Shown: in pieces, positions 1 through 10,287 of the stretch
How positions within the stretch are numbered: position 1 is the first letter of the stretch
Layout: each line of letters starts with the position of its first letter
Source of the DNA: Ampelomyces quisqualis
Taxonomy: Eukaryota; Ascomycota; Dothideomycetes; Pleosporales; Phaeosphaeriaceae
Assembly: GCA_018398575.1 (NCBI GenBank)
Contig: JAGTXZ010000020.1
Location: 2,480,001 to 2,544,000 of the forward strand
DNA: 64,000 nucleotides
Direction: 5' to 3'
Made by a program: the position numbers and the translations under genes
Notes under the pieces: generated by a model
What the model saw: only the letters and a program-made list of their open reading frames with translations
Told to the model about the DNA's origin: nothing
Database searches by the model: none

Positions 1-1465
1 AAACTCTGCTGTGGCAAGACCTGCTATAGCCGCGCGCTGCGCGTACTGATATGCAAGCTCCTCGTTCTTTGCGAATTCACCCTCATGTCCGCAGAGAAAC
101 CATTTGCTAATGGCCATGTCGGCCTCTGCTTCTCCTTGCCTTGATGCAAGCGCGTTGTAGTGCAGTGACAGGGTAGGGTTGAAGTCACAGCCTAGGCTAC
201 AAAGCTCATAGGCTGAGCCCATCTTGAGCTGCGCTTTGGCGAACCCCAGGTACGCAGCTTTCTCGATATTCTGCCTGGCTGACTTCTCATCATACGGCAA
301 GAACATCTCGGGTACGTTGATCTGGGGTAATTCGCGAGCTTGGAGCATGCCTAGCACATAGGCACCTTGAGGCGCATTCTCGTCTGCATTGAGCGCAGCT
401 TGGCGAATCAGCTGAACGCCTCGGGCAAAGTCTTGTTGCTGACCATGCTGTCCAAGCAAAGTCATCATTCCTAGGCGATAGTTTGAAGCGGAATCGCCTT
501 GTTCTGCGCCGGCTGTATAGTGCTGAAGCGCCTTGATTGGATCATTTGATTGTTCGAACTGCATCCCCATGCGATATTCAGCTCTTGCGTAGCCTTTCGC
601 GGCTGCGCGAGAATAGCAGCGGAAGGCTTCCTTCTTGTCTGCACGCATACCAAATTTACCGAATTCGAGCCACATGCCTCTCATGAAGGCTGCCTTTGGA
701 TGGTGCTGATCTGCCAAAAATGTGACCACGTTCATGGCATCTATTCGCAGCTGATGCTCCACCTGCGGCGTGGCTGGCCTGGCGCCCTGTATCTCGGCGA
801 TGCGCTGCTCGTGCAGCTGCGCAGAGTCGACATAGCCGAGCGCGTCCTGTGCCCAAGCCAACTGCATCTCAGGGTCATTTGAGTTGAGCACCGGCAGCCG
901 CGCATTTTCCAAAACTGCCTCCTTGTCGTCGTCGGATGGTGGTACGTTCGGCGGCTTGTTCGGCAGCTTGGGAAAGGGCGAGAAGTTGGGCGATTCGTGG
1001 TTCTGCGCAAACTGGTTGTAGTCGTGCGAGGGCTGCTGTTGCTGGACGGACTGCGGCTGGACGTTGGGCGGCTGGCGGAAAGCGGAGGATATGCTTGCTT
1101 GTCGTGCTGGCCAGTGCCCTTCGCTGCCAGGAAGCTCGTTCTGGAAACTTGACTGCCGCGGCGGGTGCTGCGACGCGTTGGACCCCAGTGGCGGCGACAT
1201 GAGGCCAGCGGTGCCTCGTGGGTGGTGGGCCTCGAGTTCCAGGTGTTGAAGATTTTCCTGCATGTTCTCTGGCACTTCGGGCATAATGCTACGGGAGGGG
1301 GGCTACGTCAGTAGATGCTTCCCTGCGGCACGGCCTTTAGGGGCAGACATACCGCTGCGGCGCTGGTGAGATTACTTCCGGCGAAGTCGCCGGCATATAG
1401 TAGTCATCGTACCCACCAGGCACAAATGTAGCCCCCAGCTGGGGATGGCCTTGTTGGTAGCTCAT
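1..1465 (-). CDS. Chitin synthase regulator, Sel1-repeat protein (Chs4/SKT5 family), 3' end beyond window
   Basis: Members of this family activate and localise a class IV chitin synthase at septa and growth sites. The start ATG is at 1463-1465. A 64-nt intron (1289-1352, GTATGT...CGTAG) follows codon 37, and the frame then stays open to base 1, so 467 codons are visible and the C-terminus is missing. Residues 1 to about 150 are low-complexity Pro/Gln/Ser-rich. From about residue 195 there are at least five Sel1-like helical repeats, recognisable by blocks such as AAFMRGMWLEFGKFG, KEAFRCYSRAAAKGYARAEYRMG and IEKAAYLGFAKAQLKMG. The last block, LAYQYAQRAAIAGLATAEF, runs off the edge. The Gln-rich head plus Sel1 array is the usual fungal Chs4/SKT5 layout. 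Another Sel1 adaptor of the same superfamily cannot be excluded without the C-terminal CAAX region. Confidence 0.85.
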
Positions 1466-2505
1466 CGTCGGTGCGGGTGGTCAATCTGGAGAAAAAAAGC
1501 TTGATCGAGCTGGAGTCAGCCGTTGTCCAAGAAATAGAGCAGCCGTCCAGGACTCGGAGCTTGCACGAGGCTCTCTTGCGAAGCTGTCATGGAGGTCGGT
1601 GAGATCCCTGATGCCGCGCGGAAGCAAGAAAGCCATACCTGTGACCTTGGCGGGGTAGAACGGCACGCGCTGACCCGGCGTGGACGCGTCTCGGGCAAAT
1701 TCTATCGTATATCGTATTCGAGTCGCCGAAAGAGAGTGCCAGCCAGGTGGACCAGCGAAGATGGCGCAGATGATCGGAAGAGCGCGGCAGGCTGTCAAAG
1801 GAAGGGCGATGGTAGGAAGTGACAGCAGGCTGAACGAAGGGAGCGACACGACTGACGACACAGGTGTGTTTGCTGTCGAGTGAAACCGTCGAGGTGCTTG
1901 GAGCGTTCCAGAGTTTGAGAGCATGTGAGATCTAGTCGGTTGGCCTCGATGCCCGACTGAGTCGCTTGCAGGTCATGGGAAGACTGTTGCTGGACGTGAA
2001 CCGAATCCGGCCAACACCACGTATGTTGCCGCGCAACCTGAGCATGGTGTACTATTAATGTCTGAGACCGCTGGCGCGTCCGCGTTTGCAGAGTTTGCGC
2101 CTACGAAATCTGCTGCTTTTGGCCTCTTGCGGGTTGCTTCGCATGTACCTGGCCTATCAAAAGTGGCCAGACTGTCAGGCAGAGATGAATAGAATGTGGC
2201 GGAGATGAAGCTGTTAATCAGCTCTGGCGCATGCGACTGCACAGTGCCCTTGCGGGGCCTTGTCATCTACACTTGGGCAGGTCTATTACTTCGTCTCAAC
2301 ATGCATGCTGCCAATTTTCTGTGGCTTGTAAACGCCTTTGGCGTAATCGGGGGCTGCAAACTCTCTTTATAGGATACATAGCCAAGACTAAGTTTGACGA
2401 GACCAGAGATATCCAACATGATCGTGACTATGCTCCATCTAGAACATGCGCGCACATAATGTGCTGCGTGGCGCGAACGCCAGCTCGGAAAGCTTGGTGG
2501 ACTAC
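1466..2505. other. Intergenic: upstream region of the Sel1 gene and 3' flank of ASF1
   Basis: About 1 kb with no supportable gene. Short open frames occur on both strands (for example 1481-1924 minus), but they carry no recognisable domain or splice pattern and fall where the promoter and leader of the Sel1-repeat gene should lie. Confidence 0.6.
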
Positions 2506-3523
2506 CTAGTGTACCATGACATCCGCGCCGTGTTGCTGCTGAACACCAGGCTGCTGTGGAACCTGCTTCTCTCCGTTGGCACCTTCGCCATCGTCCATCT
2601 CCATGTCGTCCTCGCCTCCTTCCTCGCCCTCCTCCTCCTCGTCCTCGCCCTCGGAGTCCTCGATGTCAATCTCCTCGCTACCAGCTTCGGACTCGGCGTC
2701 GTCGTCGTTGGCGGGCCCCGCCGTGTCTTCAGCACCAGCCATGGCTGCATCTTCGCCTTCCACGGGAGCGGCCTCGGCCTCGGCCTCCTCTTCTTCTTCC
2801 TCTTCCTCCTCGATCCCGTACTGATCGCCGTCTGCGTTGAGGTCGGCTTCGGGTTGCTCTGGCGGGAACTCTGGCGGCGCAGACTCGTCGGAATCCCTGC
2901 GCACAAGATTAGCTACGATGAGTAGTACCATGTGTTGGCCTATTACCACTTGATGGCAAAGCGCGTTACTCGGGGCTTCTCTGCGAGAATCTGTCTCTGC
3001 ACTTTCTCAATGACGGGCTTCGCGGGAGGCTCCAGCGCCAATGCTTCATCCGTGTACTCGTTGTTCACGTAGTAACCAACGCGGACGAATTCGCGCTCCT
3101 CATAGCTGCAGCTCAGGAGAATGACCGTGACACCAATGATCTCGCTGTTGGGGATGCGCGATAGATCCGGAGGGTCGGCGCGGAAGTTGAACTTGTTGAC
3201 ACCAATGGGGAGGGGTCCGACAAGAACCGAGTCGAGCTCTTGATCATACTCGTTTCTAGTCAAGGTCAGGTGGGCTGGCGTGGGGACTTGGCCTTGCGGC
3301 GCACTCACGAGGTTGCGGAGCCAACATAAGTCAGCTTCCACTCGAGATCTGTGCAGAACTGTCAGCAGGAGGCTGCGTGGAGACGCGTGTATGTAGAGAT
3401 ATCTAGCGACATACCCTTTTGCAGCTGCTCGAGGCACTCGAACGTGACCTCGAACTCGTAGGGCGCGTCGAATGGCGCGGGGTTGTTCTTGACCTCGACA
3501 CCGAGAAGCGATACGACAGACAT
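2506..3523 (-). CDS. asf1: Histone chaperone ASF1
   Basis: ASF1 binds the H3-H4 dimer and hands it to CAF-1 or HIR during nucleosome assembly. The exons are 3309-3348, 3415-3523, 2947-3255 and 2506-2896 (transcribed right to left) and give 282 aa. Introns are 66, 53 and 50 nt, and the junctions restore the conserved core (LQKDLEWKLTYVGSATSNEY). The first 155 residues form the immunoglobulin-like ASF1 fold, starting MSVVSLLGVEVKNNPAPF and containing the conserved block IIGVTVILLSCSYEEREFVRVGYYVNNEY. The remaining 125 residues are an acidic Glu/Asp tail with a run of about ten Glu, as in yeast Asf1. The start ATG at 3521-3523 is fixed by the invariant N-terminus. Confidence 0.97.
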
Positions 3524-3883
3524 GATGAGGACTGTTGGAGTGCGGAGGGGGCAGTGGCTGGGAGAGTGTGGTCGGCTACTACAAGTCAAGGGACGAGTTG
3601 AGGTGGCAGCCGCTACCAGTGTTTATTTGGGAGCGGTGAGGGACGTGCGGGTTGTCACAAATCGCATGCGTATTGGTCCGAAACGTGACCTGGCGTTTCG
3701 CGACGCGTCCCGGGCCTTTCACGTCCACCCAATATCAGTTCGCCATGGGATGGGCCGAGAGGGATCTGGCTTCTATCCTGGCAGCAGTCGACCACCTGTG
3801 ACCCAGCCATGAGCATCATTTGCTTGCTTGAAGCCGCGGTAACCGGGCCAGTCGCACGAAGCTTGCGCGCCCATGCATCTTCA
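3524..3883. other. Intergenic: ASF1 promoter side
   Basis: This is the upstream region of ASF1. The transcription factor relic begins at its far end. I looked here for the Zn2Cys6 cluster that the relic should have and found no run of spaced cysteines in any plus-strand frame. Confidence 0.5.
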
Positions 3884-5809
3884 TTGCATCTGGTCTCGAC
3901 GCGGGCGCCCAGAAAAGGCTCGCAGAGGTCAAGGAGAAGATGGGCGTTCTGGAGAGAAGCTTCGAAGAGGATGTTGCACGCCATGGCTACACAAAAGGTC
4001 CCGGGATCTGTCTGACGCCAAAGTGCCCATAAGACTGCCTGGTCCAGAAGAGAGCCACAGTGATCAAGAAGACGACGAGGACACGAAGTATTTGAACATT
4101 TCAAGTTTCGTCACTGAGATGAACTACTTACTTGATCTCGGAATCTCGATAGGTAGAATGAGGGTTACTGAGAAAATTGTTGGTGTTGTGCGCCCCAGAT
4201 TTGCAGAAAAAGTGAGTTTGCTTTGATTTGTCTTCACCGTATATCTGAGGTTTGACCATTGCAGTTTGCTCAAAAGCTTCGAGCATTACCACCATGTGAA
4301 CTACCTCGCCCCCTCCTCAAGCTTCGTTTTCGCCCCTGGTACCTGCCAGCAAAATTGATGGTTGACAAGCTTATCGCCCATTATTGGGAAGCCGTTCACG
4401 TCATTGCACGTATCTTGCATAGGCCCTCGTTTGAGAGGAGTCTGGATAAGTTCTGGGCCGATGTGGATGCCGGCAGTGAGCCTCGTCGCCCCTTCCAGGC
4501 TGTCTTTTTCGCAGCCCTAATGAGTTCGATTGTTTACAAGCACGAAGACGATGTTGTCGCTGACTTTGGAGTCGACAAGCACAGCCTCCTAGATAATCTC
4601 AAACAGGGCGCTGAAGCAGCGCTCGCTAGAGCGAGCTTTCTCAGGACTGTAAAGCTCGAAACGCTGCAGGCATTCGTTATGTACATTGCAAGTCTTGTGA
4701 TCTCATTTCGCTCTCTGGCGTTATCGTGGTACAAGCTTTGTTCGGTCTTCATAAGCATGCTCACATCTGCCCGATAGATTCCCCTATGCCGTGACGGAAT
4801 TTCTCGTTCGCACTCCGCACTGTCCGGGACTGTCATTCGATTAGCCCAATGCATGGGTTTACATCGCGATCCGGTCAACTACACCCGCTCGCCTGTAGAG
4901 ATTGATGTTCAACGTCTCGTGTGGTATCAGATTTGCTTCCTGGACTTCAGAACCTACGAATCTACAGGGCCCCTGCCACAAATTTGACTAGGGGACTACG
5001 ACACCCAGTTTCCCCTCTATGTCGATGATGACGACCTCGATCGTGCTGAGCATGGCGATAGCAAGGCTGATGTCAAAAGGGACCGAAGTCATTACACAGA
5101 CATGACCATCACACGCATGCGCTTTGAATGCTACGAAATGCACCGATTTCTCTGGAGCGAAAGGCCAAAGCTGGAGCAAAGACGAGCGGATGGCGAACGC
5201 AAAGTCACTCTCGTCACTCTACTTGAAAGAGTCCAGTCTTTCAAGGCAGCTATGGAAAAGACCTATCTTCCCATACTGAGCAGAACGGACCTGCTTCATG
5301 TTTTGGCTTCTGAAATATATGGCATCTTGTCGGATAGACTGTATATTGTACTCCTGCAAAAGTACATCACGTCCGACAGGACTAAGATGCCACCGCGGCT
5401 TCGACAGTTGGTCATGGGCGCCGCACTTAGGATGCTCGAGCGCTCCATGGTAATCGAGCATGAGCCTGCATTATCGAAGTGGTCATGGTACATTGGCGCA
5501 ATACAGCAGTATCATCCCGCAATATTATTACTCAACGAGGTACATGTCGTCCAAAATGAACCAGAGATAGAGACACGCACATGGCGAGTCACGAATTATT
5601 TCTTCGGGCTCGAGCCTGGCCATTCGAATGTAGAGAAGTTTCGCTTCATCTTGGAAGAGCTTGCCAAGAAGTCTAGGATATATACAACCATGAAGGGCAT
5701 CAGGGCACACCAACCAATATGCCGCACGCAGGGCCTCGAACGCTTACCAAGTCTAGAGCCAAGCAACAAGAGGAGAACAGGCGAACTAAAGTTCGGCAGT
5801 CGAGTCTGA
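3884..5809 (+). pseudogene. Relic of a fungal-specific (MHR-domain) transcription factor
   Basis: Translated pieces match the middle homology region of Zn2Cys6 regulators, but no single frame survives. A coiled-coil stretch (LAEVKEKMGVLERSFEEDVA, about 3906-3965) ends in a stop near 4015. The next part resumes in another frame (EDTKYLNISSFVTEMNYLLDLG). A plausible intron follows at 4212-4263. The MHR then continues as HYWEAVHVIARILHRPSFER and, after a GC-AG intron (4688-4777), IPLCRDGISRSHSALSGTVI. Near 4979-4988 the frame is lost again: one extra base, and even after allowing for it a TGA sits where the family normally has Arg. The rest (DYDTQFPLYVDDDDLD onward) is open to 5809. The DNA-binding cluster is absent. 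Conserved intron borders suggest an old host gene decayed in place rather than a processed copy. A Pro/Ser-rich C-terminal remnant may continue in another frame to about 6030. Confidence 0.75.
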
Positions 5810-6527
5810 AGAATCCTAGAATGTCCAGCAGTGCATACAGACCTCGCGCACCTGCACAGCAACCATCGCCACCACCGCAAGTACCACCCTATCAGTCCCC
5901 AACGGCAGTCTCAGCGGCTGCAACATCAAGCCTATCATGTCCAGGAGCTGTACCTGTGGTGGACTGGGGCACTATTAATCTCTCCGATCCCACTATCAAC
6001 CTATCCGAACCCATATCGACCAATTTACATCCTGCCCTTGGAACGGAAGCACGCAACATGCATATGCGACGCAAAAGCACAATGCGCCGATGCCCACACG
6101 CCCGCAAGGAAACTACACCATCGACAACCCGTAGCATCGTTCATGGACCTCCTGTTTCGCAGATGAGTGACCGAATACTCAAAATGACGTACGTGTGGCA
6201 AGCCAGAAGTTGCACCGCAAGAGGGGACAGGGTCTCGTAATTTTGACGAGTTGGAAGGAGTCTGAATTGTGGGTATCTTATCGAGGATGAGTGTAGTACA
6301 CAAAGGAAAAGCGCTCGCGCGTAGTTTATACCATGCTGATAACGCGCTCTGAAGCAGCATGGTAAGAGTGCTTGCGGAACAAACCTTCCCATTTGCGCCG
6401 TGTACAACCCGACACGGTCCAAGGGTGTTAGGCTGGCTTGTTTGCGTTGCAGATACTGCTTGACGTGTCGCAAAATCGACGAGAAAAAGCTGCCGGCGAG
6501 ACGACGTACTGCAGATACGCTCCATCA
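5810..6527. other. Convergent 3' region between the TF relic and the HAD/RGG gene
   Basis: From 5812 to about 6030 the plus strand encodes Pro/Ser/Gln-rich text in a different frame from the relic, possibly its lost C-terminal tail (for example VVDWGTINLSDPTINLSEP). Beyond 6030 nothing recognisable is seen. The 3' flank of the minus-strand gene ends here. Confidence 0.45.
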
Positions 6528-8210
6528 CTAGTAAAACGCATCTGGGCCATCGTGGGTCGGCTGACCATGGTTTGGATCGTCCAGGCTCCTGTATTGTGAA
6601 GGACCTCCACCACCACCACCTCCTCCGCGGCCGCGACCACGGCCTCCTCCACCTCGATCGCCGCGATGGCCGCCACGATGGCCGCCTCGTGTACCGTACG
6701 ATGGATTGCGGTTACCTCCGCGGCCACGATCGCGATTGCCACCACGGTACGCGTTGGGTCGATTATCGTCTCTGCCTCTCCCATTGCCGTTGTGCGGCCG
6801 ATGTTCGTTGGATCGATGCTGCGGTTCGTGCGAACCAGCCCTGCGATTTGCCTTGTTGGGAAAATAGCTCTCGTACTCGCACTCATCTGCTTGTTCTTCC
6901 TCGATGCGTAGCATTTGTTTCTCGCCAACGACGCTGTCAAACTCATATGCCTGACTTTCCGGTACTGGATGCCAATTGACAATACGCGCAGCGTCTGCTG
7001 GCCGACCGTTCTTTCGGATGGCCAATACAACAGTGGGGATTGGGTTCTCCGAGTAGAACTTGGTTGATTTGGGGACTGGCTCGACGCGCGCAGCCCACAG
7101 CTTGTTTTCAAAGCAAGACACGCCCGTGACCTTCCACTTCACCTTGGCTCCAATGCCACCAACCTTGTCTAATATGCTCTTCGGGCATGGTTTTGGGGTA
7201 ATCAGGATGCTGTTGGCGAGGAAGCGGATGTCGTCCCTGGGAGCATTTGCTGGCAGATTTACGAGCGACGACAGCTTGTCTGTCATGTTTGAGGCAATCA
7301 TGTAGCCAGTGTAGAAGACGGTCTTCTTGATCTGGTAGGGTATGGTTCCGGGCGGGGCGTTACCCGTCTTGACCTGGATGTTGTGTGCGTTGATCTGCTT
7401 CTGTATCTCGGCTATCTCTGCAACAGGATCGAGCTGTGTCGCATTCTCAGCAACCTGGATAACTTCGGCAACGATTGGCCTCCGCGTGGACTGGTTCTTT
7501 GCGGCCATAAGGTCTCTGTTGAACTCGAAGAAGAAGTCTCGGAAGCCCTTGGTGTGCTTGACGCGGTCTTCGTAGATTCGCATCTCTTCGGCGTCCCTGT
7601 ATGTGTAGACGATGTCCTTCAGCAGCTCTTGCTTGAAGTGCATTGTGTTCCTGAACCTCTGGCCAGCAGGGCCGGTTGCGGGCTTGAGGCAGACCATGTC
7701 GAAGTCCAGCTTCTTGCTCCGGGCGATGCGCTTGATCAGGTCGGAGAAGTTCGCCTCCCCGCGGCCGGTCAGGAGCACGCTGATTGCGTCCTTCTGCTGC
7801 ATGGACAGCTCGACGAGGCTGACAATGTGCTCGTTCCACCAGCCGTCCCAGGCGCGCTTCTCCTCCTTGTCGATGCCCTGGCCTGTGGCGGACAGGATGC
7901 TCGCATCGTGCCACCAGCCCCCGTTGACGAACATGTCGGGCGAGCCGAGCTGGCCCAGCGTCGCGCTGTTCCACAACTGCTTGTTGGGTAGGGGACTTGC
8001 GAATACTGCCATGGTGTCAGTAGGCTTTTCGCGCCTTGGTCTGCTGTACGCACGGGTGTTGTCAAAGTCGAAGACATGGATGGCTTTGATGTCGGACACG
8101 GGAGGCAGTTCCTTGTCGTCGCAGGACCACCGCTTCAGCGCCGTCACGGTGTGGTACGTCGCCTTCCCGTTCGGCCCGGCGACGTGGGGCCTGGTCGATG
8201 TGGCTGGCAT
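6528..8210 (-). CDS. Swiss-Army-Knife-type HAD-domain protein with RGG tail
   Basis: The N-terminal half matches the HAD family named for Swiss Army Knife RNA-repair proteins (Pfam HAD_SAK_1 type). Start ATG is at 8208-8210. Exon 1 (8054-8210) ends in the HAD motif I FDFDNT, and exon 2 (6528-8005) resumes with LFASPLPN. The 48-nt intron (8006-8053, GTGCGT...GGCAG, CTGAC branch) is a multiple of three with no stop. The spliced product is 544 aa. Other marks are GGWWHD, VLLTGR (HAD motif II Thr) and IYEDRVKHTKGF (motif IV acidic region). The last 100 residues are an RGG/Gly-Arg tail, typical of RNA-binding proteins. An RNA-end processing phosphatase role is inferred from the family name and the tail; no activity can be read from sequence alone. 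It shares a 350-bp upstream region with the RING gene. Confidence 0.85.
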   Translation of the reverse strand: MPATSTRPHVAGPNGKATYHTVTALKRWSCDDKELPPVSDIKAIHVFDFDNTRAYSRPRREKPTDTMAVFASPLPNKQLWNSATLGQLGSPDMFVNGGWWHDASILSATGQGIDKEEKRAWDGWWNEHIVSLVELSMQQKDAISVLLTGRGEANFSDLIKRIARSKKLDFDMVCLKPATGPAGQRFRNTMHFKQELLKDIVYTYRDAEEMRIYEDRVKHTKGFRDFFFEFNRDLMAAKNQSTRRPIVAEVIQVAENATQLDPVAEIAEIQKQINAHNIQVKTGNAPPGTIPYQIKKTVFYTGYMIASNMTDKLSSLVNLPANAPRDDIRFLANSILITPKPCPKSILDKVGGIGAKVKWKVTGVSCFENKLWAARVEPVPKSTKFYSENPIPTVVLAIRKNGRPADAARIVNWHPVPESQAYEFDSVVGEKQMLRIEEEQADECEYESYFPNKANRRAGSHEPQHRSNEHRPHNGNGRGRDDNRPNAYRGGNRDRGRGGNRNPSYGTRGGHRGGHRGDRGGGGRGRGRGGGGGGGGPSQYRSLDDPNHGQPTHDGPDAFY

Positions 8211-8560
8211 GGCGGAGAGCGAGTGTCGAGGCGATGGTGAGCAGAGGCGTTTGGTGCGAGCCGCAGTCACATGACACGCGAGGCTGACTAAGGACCGGGG
8301 CGTCACGAGTCTCTCCACTGCTGCAACTGCTACCACCGCTACAACATACAACAGAGGCCCGTGGCGCTGGACGCGACGTGGTGAATGCTGGGGCGCCTGG
8401 ATGGAGCAGCTGCGACGGAACCAGCAGGGAAGTCGCGCAACGACACCAACGACGCGAACTTTTGGTGCAGGGGCCTTTGTCGCGGCCCGCTACCACCTCC
8501 GACTGTCCGACATGACCCCGTCCACCACGGCCACTGCGACTACGACACCAGTTCCGACGC
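8211..8560. promoter_or_regulatory. Shared divergent promoter region, HAD/RGG gene and RING gene
   Basis: This 350-bp gap separates two divergently transcribed starts (8210 minus, 8561 plus), so it must hold both core promoters. No TATA box stands out. Confidence 0.5.
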
Positions 8561-9395
8561 ATGGGACGTACAGCGGCACCCGTCGAGGACAAGTCCGAAG
8601 ACCCTTGTGTGATATGTCTGTCGGCTGTTACTGAGCGGGCCATCGCGAGCCCCTGCGACCATTACACTTTTGACTTTGTCTGCCTGGTCAGCTGGCTGCA
8701 CGAGCGATCAACGTGCCCTCTATGTAAGCTACTCCGTACGGATGCGACTTCTTTCTGGGCGCTCATCGTGCACAGGCAAGGCAGAGGTCAAGGCAGTCCA
8801 ATATGACTGGCGGTCTCCCCAAGACTACAAAAGCTACGCCGTACATCAGAGCCACCCACCTTCAAACGCACCACACAGTCGTGCTGCAGGCTCCCCTTCC
8901 TTGTTACCAAGGAGAACACGAGCTGTGCGACGTACTTACTCCCCTCCCGTGGAAGATGCAGCGCTCAGTAAGCGCCGCGAGGTCTACCAGAAGAAACTCT
9001 ACTCGTTGCACGTGGGCAGCAACTCACTTTCAGGCTACCAAGACCTGGATCCCCACGTTATCGCAGGCTCGCCCGAGTTGCAATCCCGAGCCCGGGCATG
9101 GATCCGTCGCGAGTTGCGCGTCTTCACGTTCCTCAATTCAGACTCTCCAGGGCCCTCCACCCCGGCGGCCACAACGAGCAGCAACGCCGAGTTCCTGCTC
9201 TCCTACATTGTGTCCATCGTCAAAATGATAGATATCAAAGCAAGTAACGGACATGCCGAGAACTTGCTAGCCGAGTTTCTAGGCCGGGAGAACTGTCAGT
9301 TGTTCTTGCATGAACTGCAGGCGTGGCTCAGGAGTCCTTTCACCAAGCTGGAAGAATGGGACCAACAAGTCCAGTACAGCAAAGAGATCGGATAG
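8561..9395 (+). CDS. RING-finger E3 ubiquitin ligase
   Basis: A probable ubiquitin ligase of 260 aa. Exon 1 is 8561-8723 and exon 2 is 8776-9395; the 52-nt intron (GTAAGC...GCACAG) splits the last RING cysteine codon, giving CPLCKAEVKAVQYDW. The C3HC4 RING lies at residues 15-60: CVIC, then CDHYTFDFVC, then CPLC. It is followed by a conserved-looking region with YQKKLYSLHVGSN and a C-terminal helical part (ENLLAEFLGRENCQLFLHEL). The arrangement resembles fungal RING proteins related to Topors/ICP0-type ligases, but that link is an inference. Substrates are unknown. The ATG at 8561 is the first in frame just before the RING. Confidence 0.8.
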
Positions 9396-10287
9396 GCATT
9401 GCACATGTCCCCAGCAGCGTTTGTGACGATGCATTCACGTGGTCTACAGCCCTACTTGTGTTTCGAATCACGAATGCGCGTGTTTGGTTTTTCCCCATGT
9501 GTGGAACGCGCTTCCGCTAGGCCAACCTGGGCTTCCATATGCTCACCAGGAGGGCTACGAAACCGGGGGGACGCTTAGCATGTGTGGTGGGTGAACCAGA
9601 TCTGGAAGGCTAGGCCCAATCGGGTCGACCAGCAAAGTGTTTCGCATCAGTTTCGCACATCACCCTGGCTATGCACAGTTGCTCCCGCGCGAGCCCGCAA
9701 GCTTTGGTCTCGTTCAGCTTCACGTTCCAAAGCCATTACTCCTTTGCTTTTTCCATGAGAGCCTACTGCGAAATCGCTCATTCAACTTCGATTTTCCAAC
9801 CTTCCTTCACAACTGCAATCGTTGAACCATGCGAACGTCGTTGTTTTCAACTACATGGGCATATACGACCGATCGCTAGCTATGCGATACGTTTCGTGTT
9901 CCGAATATGAAGTGATGGTGGGAACTTTGGTTTCCACACTGGGGCAATATCGTTACAGGCTACATCAGTCTTCATGTTATTGATACTCCCTCGCGATGCC
10001 TGCGGCGAGTCCTTTAAGAAGCGCCGATCCTGCACTTGTTGCAGGAAACCAGTGCTCAGACTTGTCGAGTACTCGATCGGTCTCAACATTGGCTTGAGCG
10101 ATACTCGGAATGAGCTTGATTCTATCTTAACGGGCCTCTCCTTCTACCTTTCTGCATACTTTCTCCGCGCTGGATCGCACCTTCTTTAATAATTAATTTA
10201 CACTCGCTGTAAGCAATACTCTACAAGTGATTCTATTGATCGATCTGTCCGGGCCATTACCATTGTCGAAGAAACAAAACATCAGAG
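9396..10287. other. Intergenic: 3' of RING gene, promoter of S41 peptidase
   Basis: There is no supportable gene. An AT-rich motif (TTTAATAATTAATTTA, about 10186-10201) lies about 90 bp before the peptidase ATG and could serve as its core promoter. Confidence 0.5.

Noticed and set aside
1481..1924. 147-codon open frame on the minus strand upstream of the Sel1 gene
   Set aside because: No domain, overlaps open frames on the other strand and lies in the expected promoter and leader.
2446..2925. Plus-strand open frame opposite the ASF1 acidic tail
   Set aside because: It is the antisense of a GAG/GAC-rich acidic tail, which reads as Leu/Ser-rich text without stops; ASF1 explains the region.
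4930..4990. Possible intron explaining the break in the transcription factor relic
   Set aside because: An acceptor-like GACTAG exists, but any upstream donor would delete the conserved WYQICFLDFRTYES block, so a mutation is the simpler reading.
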